Source: Chachezhania antarctica (GTDB lineage: Bacteria; Pseudomonadota; Alphaproteobacteria; Rhodobacterales; Rhodobacteraceae). Taken from it: DNA of 64,000 bases. The stretch's first letter is position 1, and each line of letters starts with the position of its first letter. Location of the stretch: NCBI RefSeq assembly GCF_003646465.1, contig NZ_QZEX01000005.1:125123-189122 (forward strand). The letters are read 5' to 3'. The position numbers and the translations under genes are program-made. Of this stretch, positions 43,228 to 52,228 are shown one piece after another. The notes under the pieces were generated by a model. The model was given only the letters and a program-made list of their open reading frames with translations. It did no database searches and was not told the DNA's origin.

Positions 43228-43879
43228 GGCGCAGCTCCGCCTCGACCGGCCGGGAGGTCACGGGCGCGAAGACGGTGCGCAACAGGCGGTTCGCCAGAAC
43301 CCGGTCGCGGCGCAGACGGGCATCGAGCCACGTGAGCAGCAGCGATGTGGGCATGGCCACCAGCAGGCCTGCGGCAGTGGTCAGAAGCGCCACCCAGATC
43401 CCGCCGGCAAGCTGCGACGGATCGACGGAGTTGCCCGCACTTTGCAGCGCGCGGAAGGCGTCGATCATGCCCAGAACGGTGCCGAAAAGGCCGAGAAGCG
43501 GCGCCAGTTGCGCGACGATATCCAGAAGGCCAAGGCCGCCTTCCAGCTTGGAAAACCGCGCCTCGGCCTCGGCATCGGCACGGTCGGATGCGGTGGCCCC
43601 GCCCCGCGCCTGCCCCATCGCCTGTTCGACGACCGGGCCAAGATACCCGCGCGAAGCCTCGGCCAGCGACTGGGCGCGCGGATAATCGCCCGCATCCCAT
43701 GCCTCGACCGCGGCTTTCAGGTGCACGTGACGGCCCACGCCCGCGGCGCGGAACTGCCACAGTTTGTACAGCACCACCGCCAGCGTCAGGATCGACACGA
43801 CGAACAGCACCATGACGACCGGACCGCCCAGATCATAGAGGCCCGTCAACGCGTTGGTTACGATCGATACGGGGTTCAT
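43217..43879 (-). CDS. exbB: ExbB/TolQ/MotA-family proton channel
   Basis: 220 aa with three membrane helices: ~20-38 (VVMVLFVVSILTLAVVLY), ~120-140 (LLDIVAQLAPLLGLFGTVLGMI) and ~165-190 (LLTTAAGLLVAMPTSLLLTW). The second and third match the ExbB core with its conserved Pro-Leu-Leu-Gly-Leu-x-Gly-Thr-Val. Its start overlaps the stop of the 152-aa protein (ATGA). Confidence 0.93.
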   Translation of the reverse strand: MNPVSIVTNALTGLYDLGGPVVMVLFVVSILTLAVVLYKLWQFRAAGVGRHVHLKAAVEAWDAGDYPRAQSLAEASRGYLGPVVEQAMGQARGGATASDRADAEAEARFSKLEGGLGLLDIVAQLAPLLGLFGTVLGMIDAFRALQSAGNSVDPSQLAGGIWVALLTTAAGLLVAMPTSLLLTWLDARLRRDRVLANRLLRTVFAPVTSRPVEAELRHVG

Positions 43880-44334
43880 CCGATCAGCTCCGTCGTTTCA
43901 ACGCGGCTTTTCAGGTCCAGCGTATCGGTGCAGGCGCCGTCGCCCAGGCCTTCACCGGTGCAGGTCTCCGCCCCGTTTATCAGGATGCGCGAGATGTCCG
44001 AACACGCCTTCCCCGGAAACGCGAACTGGCGCACGCGGGGGCGGCTTGCGGGCAGGGTTTCGAAATCCAGAAGCGTCAGCTGGCTGACCGCCCCCGCGCC
44101 GTCGAACAGGACGACCTCGTAGACCACGCTGTCGGCATCTTTGCCGTGGCCGTTCTGGGCCAGAAAGCTCAGCAGGCACGACCCGTTGCGATCCTGCGCC
44201 GAGCTCAGCTCCAGCGAGATGCCGGCATTCTCGGCATCCTGGGCGGCGGCAGGCAGGGCCAGTGCGGCGAACGCGGCCGCCCAGACGGCCACCCGCGCCC
44301 CACGGCGCGGGGCTTTCGGTTCAACTCGGGTCAT
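43876..44334 (-). CDS. Small secreted protein of the haem-uptake operon
   Basis: 152 aa. Basic N-terminus and hydrophobic core (VAVWAAAFAALALPAAAQDA) give a Sec signal peptide cleaved near residue 33. The mature part has four cysteines (SCLLS, KACSD, ETCTG, GACTD), suggesting two disulfides. Always next to ExbB/TonB receptor genes in related bacteria as far as I can judge; function unknown. ATG at 44334 follows GAGGA; an upstream in-frame start would add ten residues before the signal. Confidence 0.8.
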   Translation of the reverse strand: MTRVEPKAPRRGARVAVWAAAFAALALPAAAQDAENAGISLELSSAQDRNGSCLLSFLAQNGHGKDADSVVYEVVLFDGAGAVSQLTLLDFETLPASRPRVRQFAFPGKACSDISRILINGAETCTGEGLGDGACTDTLDLKSRVETTELIG

Positions 44335-44379
44335 GGAATGTCGATCCTCTTTCTTGGCTAGCACCTTGGCTTGCGGGGG

Positions 44380-46410
44380 TCAGAACAGTTTCGAAACGGT
44401 CAGCTTCACATTGCGGCCCGGCGCGTTCAGCGTGGACAGTGCCGTCCGGAAGTCGCGGTCGAACAGGTTTTCGACGCCAAAACGCACCTGCGTGCCCTCC
44501 AGCAGGCCGCCGTCTTGCGGCTTCCACGTGGCACGCACGTTGGAGATGCCGAAGCCCGGCGTGCGGTCGTCGTAGCGGTCGGTCAGGCCCTTGGCGCCCA
44601 CCAGCTCCCAGCTCAGATCCCACGTGTCGCCGATGCGCTTGCCCAACGTCAGCCGCGCCGATTGCGGCGCCCGGCCGCGCCACGGCGTTTCGTTGCCGCG
44701 TTCATCGTATTCGGTGCCGTTGGGGACGTTGATGTTCAGATCGGTGTAGAACCCGTTGGCCAGCACGTAGCTGCCCTCGATCTCCACCCCTTCGGTCTGC
44801 ACCTCGGCCAGATCGAAGACGGTGCTGGTGGTATAGGTCGAGATATCCCACAGCAGCGTCTGGTACGCGTTCACCTTGAACCGGACCGCGTCGCCATCGC
44901 CAAAGATATCGCCGCCGGTGTAGGAAAACCCTGCCTCGTAGGTGCGGGATTGCTCGGCGGTGTCGGCGTATTCCGGGTTGTCCAGATCGTCGATCGGCGG
45001 CAACCCTTGGGTATAGGCCGCGCTGCCGAACACGGCGAACCCGTTGTTGAACTGGTAGAAGGCCGAGATCCCGCCCATCGGGCCGGAATTGGTGTATTGG
45101 CCATTATAGGGATCGGTATGGCCCGGGGCCACGACATCGGTGCCCTTCAGGTTCTGGTATTCATAGCGCACGGCCGGTGTCAGCGTCAGGTTGCCGATCT
45201 GCATCTCGTCCACCGCGAACACCGCGAAGCGCTGGTCGGTGCCGCCCGGGCCTGCACGGAAATCGTTACGCTTGGTGTTGCTCAGCTCCACCCCTGCGCG
45301 CAGCTGGTGCGATACCGCGCCGGTGCTGAAATACGATGTGTTCTTGGCCACCAGCCGGGTGGTGCGGTAATGCGAATCCGCGTCCAGAAGATCGCGGATG
45401 AACTGCGGATTGCCCGGATACGATCCCCAGACATAGCTGCTGTCGATCTGTTCGTCGGTATAGGTCAGGTTCACATCCAGATCGACAAGGTCGTTCCCGA
45501 TGGGGCTGTAGCGATAGCGCAGGCCGGTCATCTGCTTCTTGACGGTGCGGTTCACGTTGCCGAAATCGACGGTGTAGAACGTGTCGTACGGCACATCGAG
45601 CTCTTGCGTCTCGGTGTTGTTCAGAACCAGCGTCAGGCTCTGGTCCCTGTCCTGCCCGAAGGTGTACTTGCCCTTCGCCAGCCACGACGGCAGATCCGCG
45701 CTGCTGCCGGGGATCGTATCGCCCGCGCCATCGGTCATGTCGCTCTGGTTGCGGTAGGTGTAGTTGAACAGGAATTCCAGATCCTCGGTCGGCTGCCACG
45801 CGCCGATGGTCGAGGTGACGAAGCCGTTGCCGTTGGAATAGCCCTCGAAGGTCTGGTTCAGGCGGAAGCCGATTTCGCCGCCCGTGAAGTCCGATGCATC
45901 CTTGGTTTCCAGCTGCACCACGCCGCCAATAATGCCCGAGCCGTATTCGAACGTGCCCACCGTGCCGCGGATCACGTTCACCTGTTTGTACAGCATCGGA
46001 TCCGTGAACAGCTGGTTGCCGATGCGGTAGATCTCCTCGCCGGTGGAATCCGCGCCGTCGATCTGGATCAGCACCTTGTTGTCGGTCCCGTAGACCGAAT
46101 TCGCGCCATACCCCCGGATCGAAATCCCCGACCCCGAAGGCGACGCGCCGTTCACAAGCGACACGCCGGGCACCGAATCGATCAGCTCGGCCACCGTGCC
46201 GGCCTGCCGGTCCTGAATTTCTTCTTCGTTGATAATGGTTTCCGGCACAGCCGTGTCGGTCAGGATCTCGCGTTTGCTCTGCCCCAGCAGGATGGTTCCA
46301 AGGAACTCTCCCGGCAGGTCGCCCTCCTGCGCCACGGCCGGGCTTGCAGCCATCAGCGCAAGGATGGAAATCGAGGTGATGCCGATTGGTCGAATAGATG
46401 CTCTGGTCAC
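44380..46410 (-). CDS. hmuR: TonB-dependent haem receptor
   Basis: 676 aa. The GTG start at 46410 gives a signal peptide ending ASPAVAQ. TonB-box-like FLGTILL follows, then the plug (TVAELIDSVPGVSLVNG, SIRGYGANSVYGTDNKVLIQIDGA, GSGIIGGVVQLETKDA). The barrel contains NPEYADTAEQSRTYEAGF, matching the NPxL/Y region of haem receptors, and ends ...RNVKLTVSKLF with terminal Phe. AAAGGG lies upstream of the GTG. The divergent hmuSTUV genes make haem the likely ligand. Confidence 0.92.
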   Translation of the reverse strand: MTRASIRPIGITSISILALMAASPAVAQEGDLPGEFLGTILLGQSKREILTDTAVPETIINEEEIQDRQAGTVAELIDSVPGVSLVNGASPSGSGISIRGYGANSVYGTDNKVLIQIDGADSTGEEIYRIGNQLFTDPMLYKQVNVIRGTVGTFEYGSGIIGGVVQLETKDASDFTGGEIGFRLNQTFEGYSNGNGFVTSTIGAWQPTEDLEFLFNYTYRNQSDMTDGAGDTIPGSSADLPSWLAKGKYTFGQDRDQSLTLVLNNTETQELDVPYDTFYTVDFGNVNRTVKKQMTGLRYRYSPIGNDLVDLDVNLTYTDEQIDSSYVWGSYPGNPQFIRDLLDADSHYRTTRLVAKNTSYFSTGAVSHQLRAGVELSNTKRNDFRAGPGGTDQRFAVFAVDEMQIGNLTLTPAVRYEYQNLKGTDVVAPGHTDPYNGQYTNSGPMGGISAFYQFNNGFAVFGSAAYTQGLPPIDDLDNPEYADTAEQSRTYEAGFSYTGGDIFGDGDAVRFKVNAYQTLLWDISTYTTSTVFDLAEVQTEGVEIEGSYVLANGFYTDLNINVPNGTEYDERGNETPWRGRAPQSARLTLGKRIGDTWDLSWELVGAKGLTDRYDDRTPGFGISNVRATWKPQDGGLLEGTQVRFGVENLFDRDFRTALSTLNAPGRNVKLTVSKLF

Positions 46411-46544
46411 GGGGGCTGGCCCTTTGTAGGTCGGTCGGGACCGATCGGGCTGGCAGGTGCTGGCGCGGTCTATGTGGTCGTAAGTGTCATTTGCGGATGC
46501 ATTCCAAAGGATTGCTTCGAATGACTTGTGCTGGCTACTAAAGC

Positions 46545-46559
46545 TGATTAAAACAGTCA
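46545..46559. promoter_or_regulatory. Candidate iron-responsive (RirA) operator
   Basis: TGA-N9-TCA (TGATTAAAACAGTCA), the pattern reported for RirA sites in Rhizobiales and Rhodobacterales. It lies in the AT-rich core of the hmuR/hmuS divergent region, where TATAAA follows at 46562. An Irr-type box is not obvious. Confidence 0.5.
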
Positions 46560-46676
46560 ACTATAAAGCTGCGCCTGCAGAATACGCGGGCCAGCTTCAG
46601 CCAGAGCTTCGAAGACAGGTCCCCCTGCCCGCGCTGCTCCCGCCAGCACAATCGACCTACAAGCTCAGAGGCTCAG

Positions 46677-47741
46677 ATGACAGAGACCACGAAGGCGGAC
46701 CGCCTGACCCCGGAAGATATCCGGGCGGCGCGCGCGCAATCTCCCAACCTGCGGGACCGCGAACTGGCGGCAAGCCTGGGGCTTAGCGAAGCCCAGCTGC
46801 TGGCGTCGGACATGGGCAATGGCGTCACGCGGATCGCGGCGCATCCCGACCGGATCATCCCCCAGCTGACCGGTCTGGGACAGGTCATGGCGCTGACCCG
46901 CAACGACAGCTGCGTCATCGAAAAGGATGGCATCTTCGACAAGTACCATTCCGGCGAACACGCCGCGATGGTGCTGACGCCGGAACTCGACATGCGGTTC
47001 TTCCCCAGCCACTGGGTGCACGCCATGGCGGTCGAGCGGGAGGTCAAGGACGGCGTCCGCCGGTCGATCCAGGTGTTCGATGCCGCCGGCACCGCCGTTC
47101 ACAAGGTGTTCCTGCGCGACGGATCGAACCTTGATCACTGGCAGAAGATCGTGGCCGACCTGGCAACGGGCCAGGCGGACTCGTGGATCGATTGCGAACC
47201 GCGCACCCCGCCCTCGCCCCCCAAAAGCAATCCGGCCAAGGTGGAGGAACTGCGCGCCGAATGGCTGCGGATGACCGACACGCACCAGTTTATGCGGCTT
47301 ACCTCGAAGCTGCGGATGAACCGGCTGGGGGCCTATCACATCGCCGGCGCCCCCCATGTGCGCCAGCTGGATCCGGCTTGTATCACGCCCGCGCTGGAAG
47401 CGATCCGCGACGCGGGGATCGAGGTCATGATATTCGTCGGCAACCATGGCTGCATCGAAATCCACGGCGGCCCGATCCACACCCTGAAGGAAATGGGCCC
47501 GTTCCAGAACGTGCTCGACCCCGGTTTCAACCTGCACCTGATGCACGGCAAGGTGGTCGAGCTCTGGGCCGTGAACAAACCCACGAAGCGGGGGCCGGCG
47601 ATCTCTGTCGAAGGCTTCGACGCGGAAGGTGGGATCGTGTTCCAGATCTTCGGCCGCAAGTCGGACGCGCAGGACTGGCGCCCGGACTGGTGGAAGATCG
47701 TCGACGCCCTGCCCGACATGGCCCCGGCCGAGGTGGCGTGA
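46677..47741 (+). CDS. hmuS: Haem-degrading/trafficking factor, HemS family
   Basis: 354 aa with two HemS/ChuX repeats: MRFFPSHWVHAMAVE in the first and MIFVGNHGCIEIHGGPIHTLK in the second. It handles or degrades imported haem in the cytoplasm. hmuT starts in its stop codon (TGATG). Confidence 0.94.
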   Translation: MTETTKADRLTPEDIRAARAQSPNLRDRELAASLGLSEAQLLASDMGNGVTRIAAHPDRIIPQLTGLGQVMALTRNDSCVIEKDGIFDKYHSGEHAAMVLTPELDMRFFPSHWVHAMAVEREVKDGVRRSIQVFDAAGTAVHKVFLRDGSNLDHWQKIVADLATGQADSWIDCEPRTPPSPPKSNPAKVEELRAEWLRMTDTHQFMRLTSKLRMNRLGAYHIAGAPHVRQLDPACITPALEAIRDAGIEVMIFVGNHGCIEIHGGPIHTLKEMGPFQNVLDPGFNLHLMHGKVVELWAVNKPTKRGPAISVEGFDAEGGIVFQIFGRKSDAQDWRPDWWKIVDALPDMAPAEVA

Positions 47742-48622
47742 TGGCGACCCGTGTTTCCCTGATCGGCCGTCTCCAGATCGGCATGGCGCTGGGGCTGGCC
47801 GCACTTCTGGCCGCCCACGCCGTCCGCGCCGATGACCCGGCCGCGCGCGTGGTGACGGCCGGCAGCGCCATCACCGAAATCGTCTATGCGTTGGGGCAGG
47901 AAGACCGCCTTGTCGGGCGCGACAGCACCTCGACCTACCCGCCTGCGGTGAATGACGTGGCCAATATCGGCTATGTCCGCGCGCTCTCGCCCGAAGGCGT
48001 GCTGTCCATCGCCCCCGACCTGATCATCGCCTCGGACGAGGCCGGCCCGCCGCAGGCCATCGACGTGCTGAAGCAGGCCGGCGTGCGCTATGTCGAGGTG
48101 ACAGGCGACGGCACCCCCGAAAGCATCGCCCGCAAGATCCGCCTTGTCGGCGACGCGCTTGGCGTGCCGGAGAAGGGCGCGGCGCTGGCGCAGAAGACCG
48201 AAGCCGACCTCGCCGCCGCCATCAAGGCCGCGGCCCCGGCAGACGGTGCGACGCGCAAGAAGGTCCTCTTCGTTCTCAGCGCGCAGGACGGGCGGCTGAT
48301 GTCGGGCGGTGACGATACCGCGGCCGAGGCGATCATCCGCATGGCGGGCGGTCAGAACGCCGTGTCGGGCTTCCAGGGCTACAAGCCCCTGTCGCCCGAA
48401 GCGGTGCAGAAAGCCGCTCCCGACGTGATCCTGATGATGGACCGCGGCGGCGATCATTCGGCCAGCAACGAAGAGCTCTTCGCCCTGCCCCAGCTTGCGA
48501 CCTCTCCCGCGGCTGAAACCGGCAGTGTCGTCCGCATGTCGGGCATCCTGCTCCTGGGCTTTGGCCCCCGCACGCCCGACGCGGTCCGCGAGCTTTCCAC
48601 AGCCCTGGGCGCCGGGTCGTGA
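47741..48622 (+). CDS. hmuT: Haem ABC transporter periplasmic binding protein
   Basis: 293 aa. Signal peptide to ~30 (GLAALLAAHAVRADD), then the class III binding fold: VVTAGSAITEIVYALGQEDRLVGRDSTSTYP and conserved Tyr/Met ligands such as LMSGGDD and FQGYKPL. It binds haem and delivers it to HmuUV. Start ATG overlaps the hmuS stop by one base. Confidence 0.94.
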   Translation: MATRVSLIGRLQIGMALGLAALLAAHAVRADDPAARVVTAGSAITEIVYALGQEDRLVGRDSTSTYPPAVNDVANIGYVRALSPEGVLSIAPDLIIASDEAGPPQAIDVLKQAGVRYVEVTGDGTPESIARKIRLVGDALGVPEKGAALAQKTEADLAAAIKAAAPADGATRKKVLFVLSAQDGRLMSGGDDTAAEAIIRMAGGQNAVSGFQGYKPLSPEAVQKAAPDVILMMDRGGDHSASNEELFALPQLATSPAAETGSVVRMSGILLLGFGPRTPDAVRELSTALGAGS

Positions 48623-49689
48623 CAGCCGTCATGTCCGATCTCCCCCGGCCGCGCGATCGTCGCGGCCGGGCCTGGGCCATGACAGGCTGGCTGGTCGTGG
48701 CCCTGCTGGCCGTGAGCATCGCCAGCCTCGCATGGGGCGCGTCCGAGGCGTCCGTCTTCACCGTGCTGGGCAAGCTTTGGCGCGGGGAAGAGCTGAGCGC
48801 TGTCGAACGCGTCGTCATGGTCAATATCCGCATGCCGCGGCTTTTCATGGGCATGCTCGTGGGCGCGGGTCTCGCCGTCTCCGGCGCGATCCTTCAGGGC
48901 CTTTTCCGCAACCCGCTGGCCGACCCCGGCATCGTGGGCGTCACCGCCGGTGGCTCGCTGGGTGCCATCTCCGCCATCGTTCTGGGCAGCCTCCTGCCCG
49001 CCGGTGTCCTCGCCGTCACCAGCGGCTGGCTTGTGGCGCTGGCGGCCTTCTTCGGCGCGTGGATCTCCACCCTCCTTCTCTACCGCGTGGCCACCCGCGA
49101 CGGGCGCACATCCGTTGCTACCATGCTCTTGGCCGGCATCGCGCTGGCCGCGCTGGCCGCTGCCATCTCCGGCCTGCTGGTCTTTCGCGCCTCCGACGCG
49201 CAACTGCGTGATCTCACCTTCTGGAGCATGGGCTCGCTCGCCGGCGCAACGTGGAGCCGGGTTCTCGCGGCCCTTCCCATCGTAGCCCTCGCCCTCACCG
49301 CCAGCCCGCTCCTCTCCCACGGCCTTAACGGCATCGCGCTCGGCGAAGCCGCGGCCATGCATATGGGCGTAGAGGTGCAGCGCACCAAAACGCTCGCGAT
49401 CCTCTGGGTCGCCGCCGCCACCGGGCTGGCCGTCGCCGTCGCGGGCGGGATCGGCTTCGTGGGCATCGTGGTGCCGCATCTTCTGCGCCTCGCCACTGGC
49501 CCCGATCATACGCCGCTCTTGCCCAACGCGGCGCTTCTGGGCGCGATCCTGCTGATCGCCGCCGATATGATCAGCCGCACCGTCGTGGCGCCTGCCGAAC
49601 TGCCCATCGGCATCGTCACGGCGGTTCTGGGCGCGCCCGTCTTCCTGTGGATCCTGCTCCGCCGTCGCGGATTGGTTGGCCTTGAATGA
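48619..49689 (+). CDS. hmuU: Haem ABC transporter permease (FecCD family)
   Basis: 356 aa with about ten hydrophobic helices. Family segment LFRNPLADPGIVGVTAGGSLGA at ~97-118 and GGIGFVGIVVPHLLR near 280. Start is GTG at 48619 overlapping the hmuT stop; an ATG four codons in is an alternative. Confidence 0.94.
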   Translation: MTAVMSDLPRPRDRRGRAWAMTGWLVVALLAVSIASLAWGASEASVFTVLGKLWRGEELSAVERVVMVNIRMPRLFMGMLVGAGLAVSGAILQGLFRNPLADPGIVGVTAGGSLGAISAIVLGSLLPAGVLAVTSGWLVALAAFFGAWISTLLLYRVATRDGRTSVATMLLAGIALAALAAAISGLLVFRASDAQLRDLTFWSMGSLAGATWSRVLAALPIVALALTASPLLSHGLNGIALGEAAAMHMGVEVQRTKTLAILWVAAATGLAVAVAGGIGFVGIVVPHLLRLATGPDHTPLLPNAALLGAILLIAADMISRTVVAPAELPIGIVTAVLGAPVFLWILLRRRGLVGLE

Positions 49690-50471
49690 TCGAAGCCCAT
49701 GACATCACCGTCCGCCTTGGCCAGCGCGACACGCTGAAGGGCATCGACCTTGTCGCGGCGCCGGGACAGGTCACCGCCATCGTCGGGCCCAACGGCTCCG
49801 GCAAGACAACCTTCCTGCGCGCCCTGACCGGAGAGCTGAAGGCCCACGGCACGATCACCCTGAACGGCCGCGCCCTGCAGTCGATCCCGGTTGGCGAACT
49901 CGCCGGCCTTCGCGCCGTGCTGCCGCAAGCCGTGCGCATGGCGTTTCCCTTCACGGTTACCGAGGTCGTCCGCCTGGGCCTCCGCGCCGGGCTTTCGGCT
50001 GGGCGCGACGGCCTTATCCTGCAGGCGCTGGAGGCGGTGGGCACGGTCGATCTGGCCGACCGACCCTACCCCGACCTCTCGGGCGGAGAGCAGCAGCGCG
50101 TCCAACTGGCCCGCGTTCTGGCGCAGGTGTGGGAGCCTGTCGCGGACGGCATCCCCCGCTGGCTGTTCCTTGATGAGCCCGTCTCCAGCCTCGATCCCGG
50201 GCACCAGTTCACGGTGATCAATACCGTCCGCACCTTCGCCGCGCGGGGCGGTGGCGTGATCGCGGTGATGCACGATCTGAACCTGACCGCGATCATGGCC
50301 GACAAGGTGGTGGTGCTGAAAGACGGCCGTGTCGCCGCCATGGGCGCGCCGTGCGAGGTGATGACGGAAGAGATCCTGTCGGACGTCTACAATTGCCCCC
50401 TCCGCCCCGGGCTGATGCCGGCGGGGACTGTGCCGTTCCTGCTGCCGCAATCCAGCCCGCTGGCGATGTAG
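49686..50471 (+). CDS. hmuV: Haem ABC transporter ATP-binding protein
   Basis: 261 aa. Walker A GPNGSGKT (34-41), signature LSGGEQQRVQ, Walker B WLFLDEPVSSLD, H-loop VMHDLN. It drives haem import. The ATGA overlap with hmuU completes the hmuSTUV operon. Confidence 0.95.
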   Translation: MIEAHDITVRLGQRDTLKGIDLVAAPGQVTAIVGPNGSGKTTFLRALTGELKAHGTITLNGRALQSIPVGELAGLRAVLPQAVRMAFPFTVTEVVRLGLRAGLSAGRDGLILQALEAVGTVDLADRPYPDLSGGEQQRVQLARVLAQVWEPVADGIPRWLFLDEPVSSLDPGHQFTVINTVRTFAARGGGVIAVMHDLNLTAIMADKVVVLKDGRVAAMGAPCEVMTEEILSDVYNCPLRPGLMPAGTVPFLLPQSSPLAM

Positions 50472-50591
50472 GGACGCCAGTTACCGCCCCACGGCAGTTT
50501 CGCGCCGGCCATCGGGACAGGTCGGGCGCGAACCGGATCGCTGTGCGCTCCGGGGGGCTTTGCGTTCCTGGTGGTGAGAAAACCGCCGTAG

Positions 50592-50663
50592 GGTGCGTGG
50601 TCCCCACGCACCATGCCTCCTCTGCCACAGGTTCCGCGGAGCGGTGCGTGCAAAGCACGCACC
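50592..50663. repeat. Head-to-head pair of palindromic repeats (copies e and f)
   Basis: Copy e: GGTGCGTGG-TCC-CCACGCACC at 50592-50612, preceded by CCGTAG. Copy f: GGTGCGTGC-AAA-GCACGCACC at 50643-50663, followed by CTACGG. The outer tails CCGTAG/CTACGG are inverted, so the whole 50586-50669 block is a larger inverted structure between convergent hmuV and infC. Confidence 0.88.
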
Positions 50664-50703
50664 CTACGGCCGTAACAGGCCTGTTCCACGACCTTCCAGA
50701 ACG

Positions 50704-50735
50704 AAAAAACGCAGCAAGGTTCCCCCTACTGCGTT
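50704..50735 (-). terminator. Rho-independent terminator of infC
   Basis: On the minus strand AACGCAG (50735-50729) and CTGCGTT (50714-50708) form the stem around a 14-base loop, followed by a run of six T. 26 bases after the infC stop. Confidence 0.85.
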
Positions 50736-50761
50736 CCAATACTTCACGAAAATCCGTTGGA

Positions 50762-51373
50762 TCAGGACGCCTGAGCCGACGATTCCTCTGCCGATGCTTC
50801 TGCCGACGCGGTAGGCTTCGCGGCTGTCTTCTGCGGAACCGGGCCGATCATCATGACCATCTGACGGCCTTCCATCTTTGGCATGTTCTCGATCTTGCCA
50901 AGTTCCTTGACGTCGTCGGCGACACGTTCCAGCAGCTCGCGGCCAAGGTTCTGGTGGGCCATCTCGCGGCCGCGGAAGCGCAGGGTGACCTTCACCTTGT
51001 CGCCGTTTTCCAGGAACTTGTACACGTTGCGCATCTTCACATCGTAATCGTGGACGTCGGTGTTCGGACGGAACTTGACCTCCTTGACCTCGATGATCTT
51101 CTGCTTCTTGCGTGCCTCGCTCTCCCGCTTCTGCTGTTCATACTTGAACTTGCCGAAGTCCATGATCTTGCATACGGGCGGTGCGGCGTTGGGCGAGATC
51201 TCGACAAGGTCGAGCCCGGCCTCCTCTGCCATCTCCATCGCGCGGGCGGGATGCACGACACCGACGTTTTCGCCATCGGCGCCGATCAGGCGGATTTCGG
51301 GTGCACGGATCTTTCCGTTTACGCGGGGGCCGTTGTCGCGCGGCGGGGGCGCATTATGTGGTCTGCGGGCTAT
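50762..51373 (-). CDS. infC: Translation initiation factor IF-3
   Basis: 203 aa. Binds 30S, checks start-codon pairing and prevents premature 50S joining. [29 protein letters not shown] and [15 protein letters not shown] are the family hallmarks. The conserved N-terminus (ARRPHNAPP, then [24 protein letters not shown]) extends beyond any ATG/GTG: the frame begins with ATA at 51373, with AAAGGA 8 bases upstream and a TGA stop further up. IF-3 genes use rare start codons for autoregulation, so ATA is the likely start. A Ser/Ala/Glu tail ends it. rpmI and rplT are not adjacent. Confidence 0.92.
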   Translation of the reverse strand: MARRPHNAPPPRDNGPRVNGKIRAPEIRLIGADGENVGVVHPARAMEMAEEAGLDLVEISPNAAPPVCKIMDFGKFKYEQQKRESEARKKQKIIEVKEVKFRPNTDVHDYDVKMRNVYKFLENGDKVKVTLRFRGREMAHQNLGRELLERVADDVKELGKIENMPKMEGRQMVMMIGPVPQKTAAKPTASAEASAEESSAQAS

Positions 51374-51604
51374 CGCTTTGTTCCTTTGGTCGTTGCCAAC
51401 AATTGAAGCAGCAAAATAACGTCAAATGGCCAATCTTTCAAGGTGAATTCGGCCCCGCAGGTCAGGGATGCGCGATGCATCCCGCGGCTTGCGGTCCCCG
51501 CACAGGGCATTCTTGCCCGTTTCGGCGGAGCGATGCTGCCATAGTCTGTTCGTCAGGTGCTGACAACATGGCCGGGCACCAGGGCCCGGACATGCTGACA
51601 AGGC

Positions 51605-51633
51605 GCACCGGCCCGCTTCAAGCGGGCCGGTGC
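51605..51633 (-). terminator. Hairpin after the PRC-barrel gene
   Basis: GCACCGGCCCGC (51605-51616) and GCGGGCCGGTGC (51622-51633) form a 12-bp perfect stem with a 5-base loop, 10 bases after the stop of the minus-strand PRC-barrel gene. No T-run. Confidence 0.6.
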
Positions 51634-51643
51634 GGGATGGATC

Positions 51644-52129
51644 TTACCACCAGCTGTCGTTGATCTCGGTCTTCTGCTCCAGCTGCTCTTCCGTCAGCGG
51701 AGTCACAAGCGCCAGATCGTTCCACATCGTGTCGGCGCTGCCGCCGACCATCTTGACGTCCGACATGTCGAGCACGACGTCCGAATCGCCGATGTCGAGC
51801 CAGCCGCCCACTTCGGCGATCAGGCCGACGATCCTGCCGTCACGCGACAGGACGATATCCTTGACCTCGCCGACGCTTTCCCATTCCTGTTCGACCTCTT
51901 CGTAATACGGGGTCTCGTTCCAGACGTTCTCGTCGAAATCGGTTTCGAGCGTATAGATCTCGGCACCGATAATGTTTTCTGCCCGGATGAAGCGGTCGAT
52001 CGATTGTGCATCGACGATGCCGCTGTTGGCGCCCATGCTGTGGCCGTCGCCGTGCATTTCGGCCGCGGCCATGCCCGCGGTGCCTGCTGCGATGGCCAGG
52101 GCGAGGGTAGAGCTGATTGCGCGTTTCAT
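51644..52129 (-). CDS. Secreted PRC-barrel domain protein
   Basis: 161 aa. Signal peptide (1-23, ending AGMAAAEM). Residues ~45-135 are a PRC-barrel: IIGAEIYTLETDFDENVW, VGEVKDIVLSRDGRIVGLIAEVGGWLDIG. A His/Gly patch (MHGDGHSMG) follows the signal. Acidic overall. Many Rhodobacterales have such periplasmic or surface PRC proteins; function unknown. GGAGA lies upstream of the ATG. Confidence 0.88.
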   Translation of the reverse strand: MKRAISSTLALAIAAGTAGMAAAEMHGDGHSMGANSGIVDAQSIDRFIRAENIIGAEIYTLETDFDENVWNETPYYEEVEQEWESVGEVKDIVLSRDGRIVGLIAEVGGWLDIGDSDVVLDMSDVKMVGGSADTMWNDLALVTPLTEEQLEQKTEINDSWW

Positions 52130-52228
52130 AATGAAATCTCCTTTTCCTTGTCTGGGGATTCAACCAGCGCCCCCGGGCATTGTTCCGAAAAACCGGGCAA
52201 CATTTGTTGGGTCGCCGCCCCGCTGCGC

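Noticed and set aside
44371-46524. 717-codon frame antisense to hmuR
   Set aside because: Shadow of the receptor gene.
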